Shown: positions 51,972 to 61,299, numbered from the stretch's first letter. The stretch is 64,000 nucleotides of DNA from an uncultured Lachnospiraceae bacterium (GCA_910586205.1 CAJUGD010000018.1:1-64000), one strand, 5' to 3'. Numbers and translations: made by a program. Notes: generated from the letters alone by a model not told the origin.

Positions 51972-53555
51972 ATGAAAGAAAATATGAGCTGGAGAAAATA
52001 CATACCTGCCTTGCTATATGTGCTGCTTTTGTTTGGGTGCCTGATTGTTGTGGTTTTGGTTGGAAAATTTGCAGGACACAAGGGGGAGGAGGAGACTTCT
52101 GCTTTTAGGGAGGAAACATCATCCAAGGCTTTGGAGCAGGAGGAAGAATCGTCGAAGGAACAGACAGAGACAGAATGGGACAGGGAAGAAGTGTCTTCGG
52201 AGGAAGATAGTTCTTTGGATCAGGGCAAGGATGCCTGGTCCGGCGGCAGGGATATGGATTTGGAGGCGCTGCCAGAAGATGGGACAGAGGAGGAACCTTA
52301 TGTGCCTCCTGCGGTGATGCTGGTATCAGATCTTCACTATATCAGCCCGAATACCCATGATGATGGGGCAGCCTTCTGGAAGATGGTGTCAGAGGATGAC
52401 GGGAAGATAAGCCAATACAGTCAGTCTTTAATCGATACATTGACAGAGGAGGCGATTAAGAACAGGCCGTCTGCATTGGTGCTGACAGGGGATATTACGT
52501 TAAATGGAGAAAAGAAGAATCACCTGGAGCTGGCAGAAGGACTGCGCAGGGTGACAGGAGAGGGGATTTTAGTATTGGTCATTCCCGGAAATCATGATAT
52601 TAAGAATAAAAATGCTGCGGAGTATTTTGGAGATCAGAGGACAGAGACAGAATATCTGGAGACAGCACAGGATTTTGAGGAGATTTATCATGAGTTTGGC
52701 TATGATCAGGCTTTTAGCCGGGATGTTCATTCTCTGAGTTATGTAGTTGCCTTGGATGACTTTCATTGGATGATGATGCTGGATACCTGCCAGTATGAGG
52801 ATCGAAACCATGTGGATGGGCGCCTGAAGGATGAAACATTAATATGGATGGAAGACGTTCTTGCCCAGGCAAAAGAACAGGGGGTCCAGGTTTTGCCGGT
52901 GGGGCATCACAATCTTCTTTCAGAGAGCCGGCTTTATATAATAGAATGTACCATGAAAAACCATCAGGAGATTATCCAGGTTTTTGAAAAGTATGAACTG
53001 CCTTTGTACATCAGTGGCCATCTTCATGCACAGAGGATTAAGAAACATAAGGCAGAGCCCGGAGTGGATGATGATGCGTATGGCGTCAGTGAGATTGTGC
53101 TGCCTCCCTATAGCATTCCTCCCTGCCAGTATGGGCAGGTAAAGTGGGGGGAGGATGGAAGCATGGTTTTTGACACCAGGAAGGCGGATGTGGAGGCATG
53201 GGCCAGAGGACAGGGATGTGAGGATATAAATCTGCTTCAGTTTGACAAATATGGGGCGGAGTTTATGAAAGATGTAATAGAGGAGCAGGTAAAAAAGACT
53301 TTTGGCACGATTCCGGAAAACTTAAAGGATGACATGGCAGCTTTGTACAGTGAGCTGTATTTTGACTATTGTGCAGGCAACAGGATGAATTGGGATCACG
53401 TGCGTACCACCAAAGCATACCGCCTTTGGGAGCGGCTTGCTCCTGATAATCGGTATGTAAAGAATATGAGCCAGATGATTGAAGATGTAAAACAGGATCT
53501 GCATGACTGGAAATGGACGAAAGGAGATTTGCCGGGCCATAAGGGCAGGCAATAG
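51972..53555 (+). CDS. Membrane-anchored metallophosphoesterase
   Basis: One transmembrane helix near the N-terminus (about residues 12-34) is followed by a Glu/Ser-rich extracellular linker. A calcineurin-like phosphoesterase domain follows. Metal ligands appear in order as VSDLHY, TGDITLNGE, PGNHDI, VGHHN and SGHLHAQR. The C-terminal 120 residues are helical. The substrate is unknown; it acts outside the cell. Starts at 51963 (GTG), 51972 and 51984 are all possible because the ribosome binding site is weak; I give 51972. The diguanylate cyclase gene begins 15 bases after the stop, so the two may be one transcript. Confidence 0.85.
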   Translation: MKENMSWRKYIPALLYVLLLFGCLIVVVLVGKFAGHKGEEETSAFREETSSKALEQEEESSKEQTETEWDREEVSSEEDSSLDQGKDAWSGGRDMDLEALPEDGTEEEPYVPPAVMLVSDLHYISPNTHDDGAAFWKMVSEDDGKISQYSQSLIDTLTEEAIKNRPSALVLTGDITLNGEKKNHLELAEGLRRVTGEGILVLVIPGNHDIKNKNAAEYFGDQRTETEYLETAQDFEEIYHEFGYDQAFSRDVHSLSYVVALDDFHWMMMLDTCQYEDRNHVDGRLKDETLIWMEDVLAQAKEQGVQVLPVGHHNLLSESRLYIIECTMKNHQEIIQVFEKYELPLYISGHLHAQRIKKHKAEPGVDDDAYGVSEIVLPPYSIPPCQYGQVKWGEDGSMVFDTRKADVEAWARGQGCEDINLLQFDKYGAEFMKDVIEEQVKKTFGTIPENLKDDMAALYSELYFDYCAGNRMNWDHVRTTKAYRLWERLAPDNRYVKNMSQMIEDVKQDLHDWKWTKGDLPGHKGRQ

Positions 53556-53570
53556 AGAACACGGTCAGTT

Positions 53571-54956
53571 ATGGAGAAGAAAAAAAGAAATGAGACAGAG
53601 CAAAATAGAAAAACCAGTGTAAAAGGCGTCAGGATCCGCACGATTAATTTGGGGATGCTTCTGACAGCGAGCATTATTTATATTCTAATTCTTTATGCAA
53701 CGATTCATTTATCTCTGAAATATGAAGAACTGAACATTGCCACTGAGAACTATGTGGCTTGTGTGCGGCAGGCCGGGATGGTGACAGAGGCTTCCGAGTA
53801 TCTTACCATGAAGGCCAGGATGTATGCCGTTGACAGAAAAATAGAACATGCACAGGATTACTTTACGGAAATCAATGTTACGAAGCGGCGCGAGGCAGCA
53901 TTGGAGGAACTGGAAAAATACAACGGAAGCCAGGAGGCATATGATTTTCTTAAAACAGCCCTGGAAAATTCAAATGCGCTGATGAAGAAGGAAATGTACT
54001 CCATGAAGCTGGTGGCTGCGGCAATGGGGCATGATGTCCATGAGATTGCCGGGGAACTGGCAGATATACGGCTTACGAGTGAGGACCAGAGGCTGGATTC
54101 AGAGGCTATGCTGAAGAAAGCAGAGGATATGGTATTTAATGCAGACTACCAGGATGCCAAGGCGCTGATTACCAGTAATATCTCTTATTTTTTAAATAAT
54201 GTGGTAGAGGCTACAAGGCAGCAGAGAATGAATAATGCTTCCATGATGCAGAAGATTATGAATACACAGAGGGTGTATATTGGTCTTTTGTTTGTAATGA
54301 GTGTTATTAATTTAGGATTGATTGTTTCTCTGGTTGCAAGGCCGCTGCGGGTTTATATTCGATGTATTAAGGATGAGAAAAAGCTGCCCATGGAAGGAGC
54401 CTATGAATTTCAGTATTTGGCATTGACTTATAATCATATGTATAATGCCAATGCGGAAAATAAGGCGGCGCTGCGTTACAAGGCAGACCATGATTTTCTT
54501 ACCGATTTGATTAACCGGGGTGGCTTTGATCAAATTTGTAAGTCTCTGCAGATGCAGAGTAAAAGGATTGCCCTGCTTTTAATCGATGTGGATCGATTTA
54601 AACAGGTAAATGACGGAAACGGACATCGGACAGGCGATAGAATCTTAAAGAAGGTGGCCGAACTTTTGAAGAATAGATTCCGTTCCAAGGATTATGTGGC
54701 ACGAGTAGGAGGGGACGAGTTTTCCATTATTATGATGGATGTGGGTCCGGATATGAGTGAGCTGATTGAGAAAAAGATTGAATCTATTAACCAGGTGCTG
54801 AGAAATCCGGAGGATGGTCTGCCGGAGGTTTCTTTAAGTGTGGGAGTGGCATTTTCCCAGAATGGATATACAAGTACTTTGTATCAGAATGCGGATATGG
54901 CTCTTTATCAGGTAAAGGAGAATGGGAGGTGCGGGTGCGACTTTTATCAGGGATAA
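53571..54956 (+). CDS. Membrane diguanylate cyclase (GGDEF)
   Basis: This protein makes cyclic di-GMP. Helix 1 lies at about residues 26-46 and helix 2 near 240-260, with a helical extracellular sensor of about 190 residues between them. The GGDEF catalytic domain covers about 300-460. The active site GGDEF is intact at Gly380-Phe384. The product-inhibition I-site RSKD lies exactly five residues before it, so feedback control is likely. No EAL or HD-GYP domain is present. With two chemoreceptors in the window, it points to control of surface behaviour or motility, but no c-di-GMP riboswitch is recognisable here. Confidence 0.94.
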   Translation: MEKKKRNETEQNRKTSVKGVRIRTINLGMLLTASIIYILILYATIHLSLKYEELNIATENYVACVRQAGMVTEASEYLTMKARMYAVDRKIEHAQDYFTEINVTKRREAALEELEKYNGSQEAYDFLKTALENSNALMKKEMYSMKLVAAAMGHDVHEIAGELADIRLTSEDQRLDSEAMLKKAEDMVFNADYQDAKALITSNISYFLNNVVEATRQQRMNNASMMQKIMNTQRVYIGLLFVMSVINLGLIVSLVARPLRVYIRCIKDEKKLPMEGAYEFQYLALTYNHMYNANAENKAALRYKADHDFLTDLINRGGFDQICKSLQMQSKRIALLLIDVDRFKQVNDGNGHRTGDRILKKVAELLKNRFRSKDYVARVGGDEFSIIMMDVGPDMSELIEKKIESINQVLRNPEDGLPEVSLSVGVAFSQNGYTSTLYQNADMALYQVKENGRCGCDFYQG

Positions 54957-54967
54957 TTTCCGGCTGT

Positions 54968-55864
54968 TTATGTTTGCCGGCGAAATTCGCTGGGGGTCAT
55001 GCCGAAGCGCTCCTTAAAACGTCGGTTAAAGTAGGAAAGATTTTCAAAACCGCATTCGGCTGCAACAGCCAGAATAGAGTCTTCTGAGGCCAGAAGCAGC
55101 CGGGAGGCCATGGTCAGCCGGTATTCATTTAAGTAGGCTGTGAAGGATGTGCCGAAAGTATTTTTAAAAAATTTCATGAAATGAGACTGGCTGAAGCCGA
55201 CGGCTGAGGCCAGTTTTTCTATTGTAAGAGAATCTTGGTAATGCTGCTCTACATATTTTAGAATCTGACGGGATTTCTCTAAGGCTTTTTCGCGGGAATG
55301 CCGGTGGTCAGGATCAGGGGAAACAGGAGTGGTTACAAGGTTGTGGTGGTGCAGCAGGAAGAACAGTTCAAATAGTTTTCCCTTGATGAACAGTTCATAT
55401 CCGTCGGGGAAGGTTTGCCGAATCTGGTCAATCTGGTCAATACAGGCAGAAATGGCCGGGTAACAGGGCATATCCGGATGAAGGCAGGAAGGGAGCTGGC
55501 GGCGGCGCAGATCAATAGGAGCAAGGTAGGTTTCCCAGGCAGAATCAGCCTGGCGGGCGCATAAAAGGGACAAAGGAAAAATAATGTTTTCGTACTCCAT
55601 AGTATTTTGCTGAAGCTGACAGATGGAGTGAAGCTGCCCGGGACAGATGAATACAATGTCTCCGGAAGATACATTCAGGACAGAAAAATCTACCGATACA
55701 ATGCCGGCTCCTTTTTTAATATACACAAGCTCCAGTTCGTCATGCCAGTGGATAGGGACTTGTGTAAAGTCATGAGGGATGGAGCAGGGATAAGTCAGAT
55801 AGGGAAAAGGGGCGCTGCGGGGAGTGGGCTTTTCCTGATAGTTTTCGTATTCAATAATGTTCAT
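54968..55864 (-). CDS. AraC family transcriptional regulator with cupin sensor
   Basis: The N-terminal cupin-like sensor (about residues 20-120) has HWHDELELVYIKKGAG and GDIVFICPGQLHSI. The AraC double helix-turn-helix lies at about 195-295 (EKLASAVGFSQSHFMKFFKN, AAECGFENLSYFNRRFKERF, GMTPSEFRR). Such regulators usually bind a sugar. It diverges from the glycogen phosphorylase gene 209 bases away and may activate it, or its own gene, through the palindromes in between. Confidence 0.92.
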   Translation of the reverse strand: MNIIEYENYQEKPTPRSAPFPYLTYPCSIPHDFTQVPIHWHDELELVYIKKGAGIVSVDFSVLNVSSGDIVFICPGQLHSICQLQQNTMEYENIIFPLSLLCARQADSAWETYLAPIDLRRRQLPSCLHPDMPCYPAISACIDQIDQIRQTFPDGYELFIKGKLFELFFLLHHHNLVTTPVSPDPDHRHSREKALEKSRQILKYVEQHYQDSLTIEKLASAVGFSQSHFMKFFKNTFGTSFTAYLNEYRLTMASRLLLASEDSILAVAAECGFENLSYFNRRFKERFGMTPSEFRRQT

Positions 55865-55898
55865 AAAAGTGTCCTTTTCTGTATGTAATGTGATTTTT

Positions 55899-55936
55899 AT
55901 GATAGAATTGTATCATGATTTTCCAGGATAATGCAA
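55899..55936 (-). promoter_or_regulatory. Promoter and dyad of the AraC-family gene
   Basis: On the minus strand TTGCAT (55936-55931) and TACAAT (55912-55907) are 18 bases apart. ATGATA/TATCAT (55899-55904 and 55911-55916) forms a dyad over the -10, a likely repressor or autoregulation site. Confidence 0.6.
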
Positions 55937-55977
55937 GAAAAATGTGGGGGGAGGGGATATAATAAAAAAGAATAAAA

Positions 55978-55991
55978 GCTGTTTAAACAGC
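55978..55991. promoter_or_regulatory. Perfect 14-bp palindrome upstream of glycogen phosphorylase
   Basis: GCTGTTTAAACAGC is a perfect palindrome between a TATAAT-like box (55958-55963) and the start codon of the phosphorylase. Its position just past a -10 suits an operator. The protein that binds it is unknown. Confidence 0.5.
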
Positions 55992-56073
55992 AAGAAGCAT
56001 TGTGGATAATATTTATGGAATATCTTAAAAAGGATAAAATATAGTGAAGCTTAAAGAAAGTAAGGAGGTAATT

Positions 56074-58356
56074 ATGGGAAAGATTGCAGAGGAATTGAGG
56101 AAACGCTGCGGAAAAGAGATTGGGCTGTGCAGTAACCGGGAACTGTATGACGGGCTATTGGCATTGGTGCAGGAGGAAGCAGGGAAGCGGGAAAGCAGGG
56201 AAGGGAAGAAAAAAATCTATTATATTTCGGCAGAGTTTTTGATAGGGAAGCTTTTATCTAATAATTTGATTAACTTAGGATGGTATGATGAGGTGCGGGA
56301 GACTTTGGCGGCCAGTGGAAAGGACATCTGTGAGATCGAGGAAGCAGAGCCGGAGCCATCGCTGGGAAACGGCGGATTAGGGCGTCTGGCGGCCTGCTTT
56401 TTGGATTCCATGGCAGGGCTGGGGATAAATGGCGCTGGCATTGGACTCAATTATCACATGGGACTGTTTAAGCAGGAGTTTGAAAACCAACTTCAGAAGG
56501 AGATGCCGAACCCATGGATAGAGGATAAGAGCTGGCTGATCCGAAGAGAGGTTTCCTATCCGGTTAAATTCGGAAAGCTGACTGTACATTCCCGTTTGTA
56601 TGATATTGCGGTAACAGGGTATCGGAATCGGACAGACTGGCTGCATCTGTTTGATGTGGAGAGTGTGGATGAGAGTATTGTGAAGGAAGGAATTTCTTTT
56701 GATAAGGAGGAGATTGGGAAGAACTTGACTCTGTTTTTGTATCCGGATGACAGCGACGAGGCAGGGCGGAAGCTTCGCATCTATCAACAGTATTTTATGG
56801 TCAGTAATGGGGCCCAGCTGATTCTGGATGAGTGTGTGAAAAAGGGCTGTACCCTTCATGACCTGCCGGATTATGCGGTGATTCAGATCAATGATACTCA
56901 TCCTTCTATGGTGATTCCGGAATTGATCCGGTTGCTCGTGGAGCGGGGAATTGACTTTGACGAGGCAGTGGAGATCGTAAAGAAGACCTGTGCTTATACT
57001 AATCATACCATTCTGGCTGAGGCGCTGGAGAAATGGCCGATTGCTTATCTGAAAGAGGTGGTGCCGCAGCTTGTGCCCATTATTGAGATTCTGGATGATA
57101 GGATCCGCCGTCAGTATGAGCAGCCATCGGTAGCCATTATTGACAGGCAGGATGTGGTGCATATGGCTCATATGGATATTCACTACGGGTTCAGTGTCAA
57201 CGGAGTGGCATATCTTCATACGGAGATTTTAAAGAACACGGAGCTGAAGGAATTTTATGAGCTGTATCCGGAGAAATTCAACAATAAGACGAATGGCATA
57301 ACTTTCCGGCGGTGGCTTCTGCACTGCAATCATCCGTTGGCAGACTTTATCACTAAAAAGATTGGGGCCGGGTATAAAAAAGATGTGGCGGAGCTGGAGA
57401 AGCTGGGCGCTTTTGATGATGAAGCGTCGCTGAAAGAGCTTTTGAAGATTAAGCATCAGAATAAGTTGGCATTAAAGCATTATCTGATGGAGACTCAGGG
57501 AATTGAGGTGGATGAAAATTCTATCTTTGATATTCAGATAAAACGGCTTCACGAGTATAAGAGGCAGCAGATGAATGCCTTGTATGTGATTCACAAATAT
57601 CTGGAAATCAAGAAGGGAAAAGTTCCCTCTACGCCGATTACCGTGATTTTTGGAGCCAAGGCAGCGCCGGCCTATGTGATTGCCAAGGACATCATTCATT
57701 TGATTCTGTGTCTGGAGAAACTGGTTAACAGCGATCCGCAGGTCAGCCCTTATCTGAAGGTAGTGATGGTGGAGAACTACAATGTGACGAAGGCGGAGAA
57801 GCTGATCCCGGCCTGTGACATTTCCGAGCAGATTTCCCTTGCATCCAAGGAAGCCAGCGGCACTGGCAACATGAAGTTCATGTTGAACGGGGCAGTGACT
57901 TTGGGCACCATGGACGGCGCGAATGTGGAGATTGCCGAGCTGGTAGGCAAGGAGAATATCTATATCTTTGGAGAGTCCAGCGAGACAGTGATCGAGCATT
58001 ATGCGGCTGCGGATTATGTGTCAAAGGACTATTATGAGAAGAATGAAGATATTAAGGAGGCAGTGGACTTTATTGTCGGTGAAGAACTGATGGAGCTGGG
58101 AACGGAAGAAAATCTGAAGCGGCTTCATGATGAACTGCTGAATAAAGACTGGTTTATGACGCTTTTGGATTACGAAAGCTATGCCAAGGCCAGAGAACAG
58201 GCGTATGAAGATTATGAGAACCGGATGGAGTGGGCGAAGAAAATGCTTGTGAATATCAGTAAGGCAGGATTTTTCTCCTCTGACCGGACCATAGAGGAAT
58301 ATAACCGGGATATCTGGAAGCTAAACAGAGATGAAAAGGATCTGGATGCCGAATAA
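56074..58356 (+). CDS. glgP: Glycogen/alpha-glucan phosphorylase
   Basis: This PLP enzyme releases glucose-1-phosphate from glycogen or maltodextrin. N-terminal family marks are IYYISAEFLIGKLLSNNLIN and EPEPSLGNGGLGRLAACFLD. The PLP lysine is Lys601 in ASGTGNMKFMLNG, followed by the phosphate-site TMDGANVEIAE. The length of 760 is that of the shorter clostridial phosphorylases, which lack the animal-type N-terminal regulatory extension. I use the ATG at 56074 with AAGGAGG; the frame opens at a GTG at 56044. No other glycogen genes are adjacent. Confidence 0.95.
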   Translation: MGKIAEELRKRCGKEIGLCSNRELYDGLLALVQEEAGKRESREGKKKIYYISAEFLIGKLLSNNLINLGWYDEVRETLAASGKDICEIEEAEPEPSLGNGGLGRLAACFLDSMAGLGINGAGIGLNYHMGLFKQEFENQLQKEMPNPWIEDKSWLIRREVSYPVKFGKLTVHSRLYDIAVTGYRNRTDWLHLFDVESVDESIVKEGISFDKEEIGKNLTLFLYPDDSDEAGRKLRIYQQYFMVSNGAQLILDECVKKGCTLHDLPDYAVIQINDTHPSMVIPELIRLLVERGIDFDEAVEIVKKTCAYTNHTILAEALEKWPIAYLKEVVPQLVPIIEILDDRIRRQYEQPSVAIIDRQDVVHMAHMDIHYGFSVNGVAYLHTEILKNTELKEFYELYPEKFNNKTNGITFRRWLLHCNHPLADFITKKIGAGYKKDVAELEKLGAFDDEASLKELLKIKHQNKLALKHYLMETQGIEVDENSIFDIQIKRLHEYKRQQMNALYVIHKYLEIKKGKVPSTPITVIFGAKAAPAYVIAKDIIHLILCLEKLVNSDPQVSPYLKVVMVENYNVTKAEKLIPACDISEQISLASKEASGTGNMKFMLNGAVTLGTMDGANVEIAELVGKENIYIFGESSETVIEHYAAADYVSKDYYEKNEDIKEAVDFIVGEELMELGTEENLKRLHDELLNKDWFMTLLDYESYAKAREQAYEDYENRMEWAKKMLVNISKAGFFSSDRTIEEYNRDIWKLNRDEKDLDAE

Positions 58357-58407
58357 GGGCAGTTATTTCAGAAAGATTAAAGTGCATACGAATAAAGGGC
58401 AATATGG

Positions 58408-58442
58408 GGACGGCTGTAAAAGCCGTCCTTAATTTGTTTTTT
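58408..58442 (+). terminator. Terminator of the phosphorylase gene
   Basis: GGACGGCT pairs with AGCCGTCC around GTAAA, followed after eight bases by a seven-T run. Confidence 0.8.
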
Positions 58443-58558
58443 TGCGGGCAATGAGACAAGTGCTGTGTTTATACAAGTATTTGATTTTTACAGAATGGTA
58501 AATATTTTCTTAAAAGATAACAGAAAATTTACGCTTTCTTACGGAATCCCCAATACTA

Positions 58559-58587
58559 TTGACCTTGGAAGCATTCCAAGGTGTAAA
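58559..58587 (+). promoter_or_regulatory. Probable promoter with palindrome in the spacer
   Basis: TTGACC (58559-58564) and TGTAAA (58582-58587) have a 17-base spacer. A perfect dyad CCTTGGAA-GCA-TTCCAAGG fills the space between them (58563-58581). A regulator bound there would cover the promoter of the cell-wall-binding protein gene. Confidence 0.45.
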
Positions 58588-58640
58588 GTGTGATTGTCAG
58601 CAGGAAACAGAAAAGCTGGCAGATAGAAAGGGGAAAAATC

Positions 58641-60056
58641 ATGAAAAAACACACAAAACAATTTTTAGTTCCCTGTGCAGCGATTGCATTTACCATAGGA
58701 GCGTCTATGACGTCACTGGCAGCAACGGGGTGGCAGGAGGAAGGAGGTACTTGGCGTTATTATAATTCAGGAGGCGATATGGCCACTGAGTGCTGGAAGA
58801 AATCAGGTGATCACTGGTTCTGGCTGGATTCAGACGGAGAGATGCTGACAGACAGTCTGGTGGAGGACGGAGAAGATTATTATTATGTGAATGAAGCCGG
58901 AGCCATGGTAAAAAACGAATGGAGGGAATTGGACAACACAGACGACGGAGACGATGAGGCAGATACCTGCTGGTATTACCTGGGAGCAAACGGAAAGGCG
59001 CTGAAAGCCCCGGGATCAGGAAAAACATCCTTCAAGACTATAAAAGGCTCTAAGTATGCATTTGACGAGGAAGGAAGAATGCTGTACGGCTGGGTGGATG
59101 AAGATTCAGGACGGGTGACAGAGGAGGATGCCTGGAAGACAGGCGTGTATTATCTGGGACCAAGCGGCGACGGAGTTTTAAGAACCAACAAATGGGAGAG
59201 CCTGCAGGTGGAAGATGATGAGAATCAGGATGATGATTTTGACGGTTATTATTGGTTCTGGTTTGGAACCAACGGCAAAAAGGTTCATGATACTACCAAG
59301 ACGATCAATGGACGGAAATACCGGTTTGAGGAAAACGGAAACGCCCTGTTCAACTGGTACAGCACTCCCAGCAATGCGACTTTGGCTTCCACAAGCAACA
59401 TGTATTACAACAGTCCTGAAAAATGCTGGCAGGCTAAGGGATGGTTCCAGGCTGTTCCGGATGAGAATACAGATCCGGAAGGATATGAGGACGGAGACAT
59501 TTGCTGGTATTATGCACAGACGTCCGGAGAGCTGGTAAAGAGCCAGATCAAGAAGATCAACGGCCAGTATTACGGATTTGACGAGTATGGAAAGATGCTC
59601 CATGGCCTTTACAAAATGTCAGTCAACAACCGGGAGATCCAGAGTTATGTAGAGATTGAGAATCAAAGCGATCTGCCGGAGGAAGGAGATGCATGGCAGG
59701 TATACTACTTTGGCGATTCACCCAAAGAAGGAGCCATGAAGACCGGAAATGCCAGACTGGAGGTAGATGGCGAGGATTATACCTATGAATTTAAAAAGTC
59801 CGGAAGCGAGCGGGGCGAGGGTTATGACGGTATTCAGGATGGTTCCATTTATATCAAGGGACGTCTCTTAAAAGCAGATAAGGACGCCAAGCTGGAGAAA
59901 GTCACATATGGCGGTGAAGAATATCTGATTAATACTTCCGGCAAAATTCAGAAGAATAAGAAAAATGCAAGGGATGCAGACGACAAGTATTACTGCACGG
60001 ACAGCAAGGGAATCGTTACCTACGAGGGAAGTGAAAAATGGGAGAAGGAGGATTAA
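58641..60056 (+). CDS. Secreted cell-wall-binding repeat protein
   Basis: A signal peptide (cleavage after SLAA, about residue 28) is followed by repeated aromatic-rich units of about 20-50 residues throughout the 471 residues. Typical repeat pieces are TWRYYNSGGDMATECWKKSG, HWFWLDSDGEMLTDSLVE and YYGFDEYGKMLHGLYKM. The repeats are of the choline/glucan-binding (CW_binding) type that attach proteins to the wall polymer. No catalytic domain is present, so it is a structural or adhesive surface protein. The ATG at 58641 follows AAAGGGGAA; the frame opens at 58590. It carries its own terminator region after the stop. Confidence 0.88.
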   Translation: MKKHTKQFLVPCAAIAFTIGASMTSLAATGWQEEGGTWRYYNSGGDMATECWKKSGDHWFWLDSDGEMLTDSLVEDGEDYYYVNEAGAMVKNEWRELDNTDDGDDEADTCWYYLGANGKALKAPGSGKTSFKTIKGSKYAFDEEGRMLYGWVDEDSGRVTEEDAWKTGVYYLGPSGDGVLRTNKWESLQVEDDENQDDDFDGYYWFWFGTNGKKVHDTTKTINGRKYRFEENGNALFNWYSTPSNATLASTSNMYYNSPEKCWQAKGWFQAVPDENTDPEGYEDGDICWYYAQTSGELVKSQIKKINGQYYGFDEYGKMLHGLYKMSVNNREIQSYVEIENQSDLPEEGDAWQVYYFGDSPKEGAMKTGNARLEVDGEDYTYEFKKSGSERGEGYDGIQDGSIYIKGRLLKADKDAKLEKVTYGGEEYLINTSGKIQKNKKNARDADDKYYCTDSKGIVTYEGSEKWEKED

Positions 60057-60150
60057 ACTATCGGTTAATAAAGTAGAGAAGCGCATTTAAGAATAAACGC
60101 CTGCTTTTATGAGCGGCACACTCTTTTCCAATTATAAAATTCCAAATCAA

Positions 60151-60189
60151 ATAAACAGAGACGGGATGTCTGGCAGAAAGAGACTGCCG
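60151..60189. terminator. Hairpin between converging genes
   Basis: ACGGGATG pairs with CATCCCGT, with an inner GGCAG/CTGCC stem around AAAGAGA. The T-run is weak on both strands, but its position between two stop codons suggests a bidirectional terminator. Confidence 0.65.
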
Positions 60190-60231
60190 GGCATCCCGTC
60201 GGTGTAAGATAGGAAAAGTTCTGTCAAAACA

Positions 60232-61056
60232 TCAGAACACAGGTATGTAAATTCGTACAAAGCAGGTATCCAGCCCATCCATACGCCCGTGGGAAGCATA
60301 AGTGGAATAGAAATGCTGGGAAATCATAAATCCCTGCTTTTCTGCCCAGTGAATCATGGGCAGCAGATCCTCCGGGGACGGGGTCAGAGACTTGCAGCCG
60401 CATAAGGAGGACACGCACAGCATGGACTGAGGGGTTTTGGGGGTACTGTCTGTGATCGGGTAATCTACATAATCCTTCAGATTTTCAAAAAGCACAAGCT
60501 GTGAATTTTTATGCTCAGTGTGGATCCTGTCATCATCTGTATGGCACCAGGAAAATTCGCTGAAGGTATACATCATATCTAATCCGGGATAACGCTGGGA
60601 ATAGCTAAACCACTGTTCCACGCTTTTGGGAAGATCCGTGTGGGGAATAATAATATATGCTGCGGGAAATTCCTGCAGGGAGATCCGGCCTAAATTGCAG
60701 CGGACATCCTCACAACTGGTTTTGGTTAATTGAAGTCTGGCAATATTCTGCTGGTGGAGCCGTATGGTCTGCTCCTCCTCTTTTAAGCGGCTGTCCATAA
60801 TGGCAGTCAGATCGTCCACGGAATTTTCCGAAGTCCAAAGGGTTTCCATATCCCTAAGCCCAATATCCATTTTTCTCTGATAAAGGATGCTGATCAGGCG
60901 GGAAATATCCTGATCTGTATAGTAACGATAGCCGTTCTCTCCCCGCTGGGAGGACAGGATACCACGTTTTTCATAGTAGCGGAGTGTGTCGCGGCTTAAG
61001 CCCATCAGGTTTGCCACATCGCCGATTAAGTATTTTGCTTTTTTCGTTTTTTCCAT
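60232..61056 (-). CDS. MerR family transcriptional regulator
   Basis: The N-terminal MerR helix-turn-helix has YLIGDVANLMGLSRDTLRYY and EKRGILSSQRGENGYRYYTD. A coiled linker follows at about residues 75-125. A C-terminal domain of about 140 residues is similar in layout to GyrI-like effector domains that bind small drugs or lipids. The 274 residues from ATG 61056 follow GGAGGT; the frame opens at 61107. It is probably self-regulated through the promoter upstream. No target gene is adjacent, though the licT operon starts about 200 bases away on the other strand. Confidence 0.9.
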   Translation of the reverse strand: MEKTKKAKYLIGDVANLMGLSRDTLRYYEKRGILSSQRGENGYRYYTDQDISRLISILYQRKMDIGLRDMETLWTSENSVDDLTAIMDSRLKEEEQTIRLHQQNIARLQLTKTSCEDVRCNLGRISLQEFPAAYIIIPHTDLPKSVEQWFSYSQRYPGLDMMYTFSEFSWCHTDDDRIHTEHKNSQLVLFENLKDYVDYPITDSTPKTPQSMLCVSSLCGCKSLTPSPEDLLPMIHWAEKQGFMISQHFYSTYASHGRMDGLDTCFVRIYIPVF

Positions 61057-61078
61057 AATAGATTCACCTCCAGTTATT

Positions 61079-61107
61079 GGTATATCAGGAAAGTGAGGGA
61101 AAATCAA
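61079..61107 (-). promoter_or_regulatory. Promoter of the MerR-family gene
   Basis: On the minus strand TTGATT (61107-61102) and TATACC (61084-61079) have a 17-base spacer. The -10 match is moderate. Confidence 0.5.
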
Positions 61108-61185
61108 TATAGGTAATAAAACCGTAATAAAATGTAAGAGAGAATCAAACGGGAATTAAGAATCATGTAAAGGCGGGGAGGACAA

Positions 61186-61293
61186 ATGGCAGATCCGTTT
61201 GGATCATACAGTGCTGTAAGAAAAGCATCAGGAGGTGAAAAACAAGAAAAAAATTTGTTGAGAATTAGGATTGACTTCACTGCAGGAGCATGA
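61186..61293 (+). CDS. Possible small protein of 35 residues upstream of licT
   Basis: ATG at 61186 is preceded by GGGGAGG at short but usable spacing and opens a frame that begins MADPFGSYSAVRK, ending at a TGA at 61291-61293 inside the next promoter. I recognise no family. The site-start pair is good, but the frame is short and its end overlaps the -10 region, so it may be chance. Confidence 0.25.
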   Translation: MADPFGSYSAVRKASGGEKQEKNLLRIRIDFTAGA

Positions 61294-61299
61294 TATAAT
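61271..61299 (+). promoter_or_regulatory. Sigma-A promoter of licT-bglP
   Basis: TTGACT (61271-61276) and TATAAT (61294-61299) have a 17-base spacer, and TGA precedes the -10 as an extended element. Confidence 0.88.
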
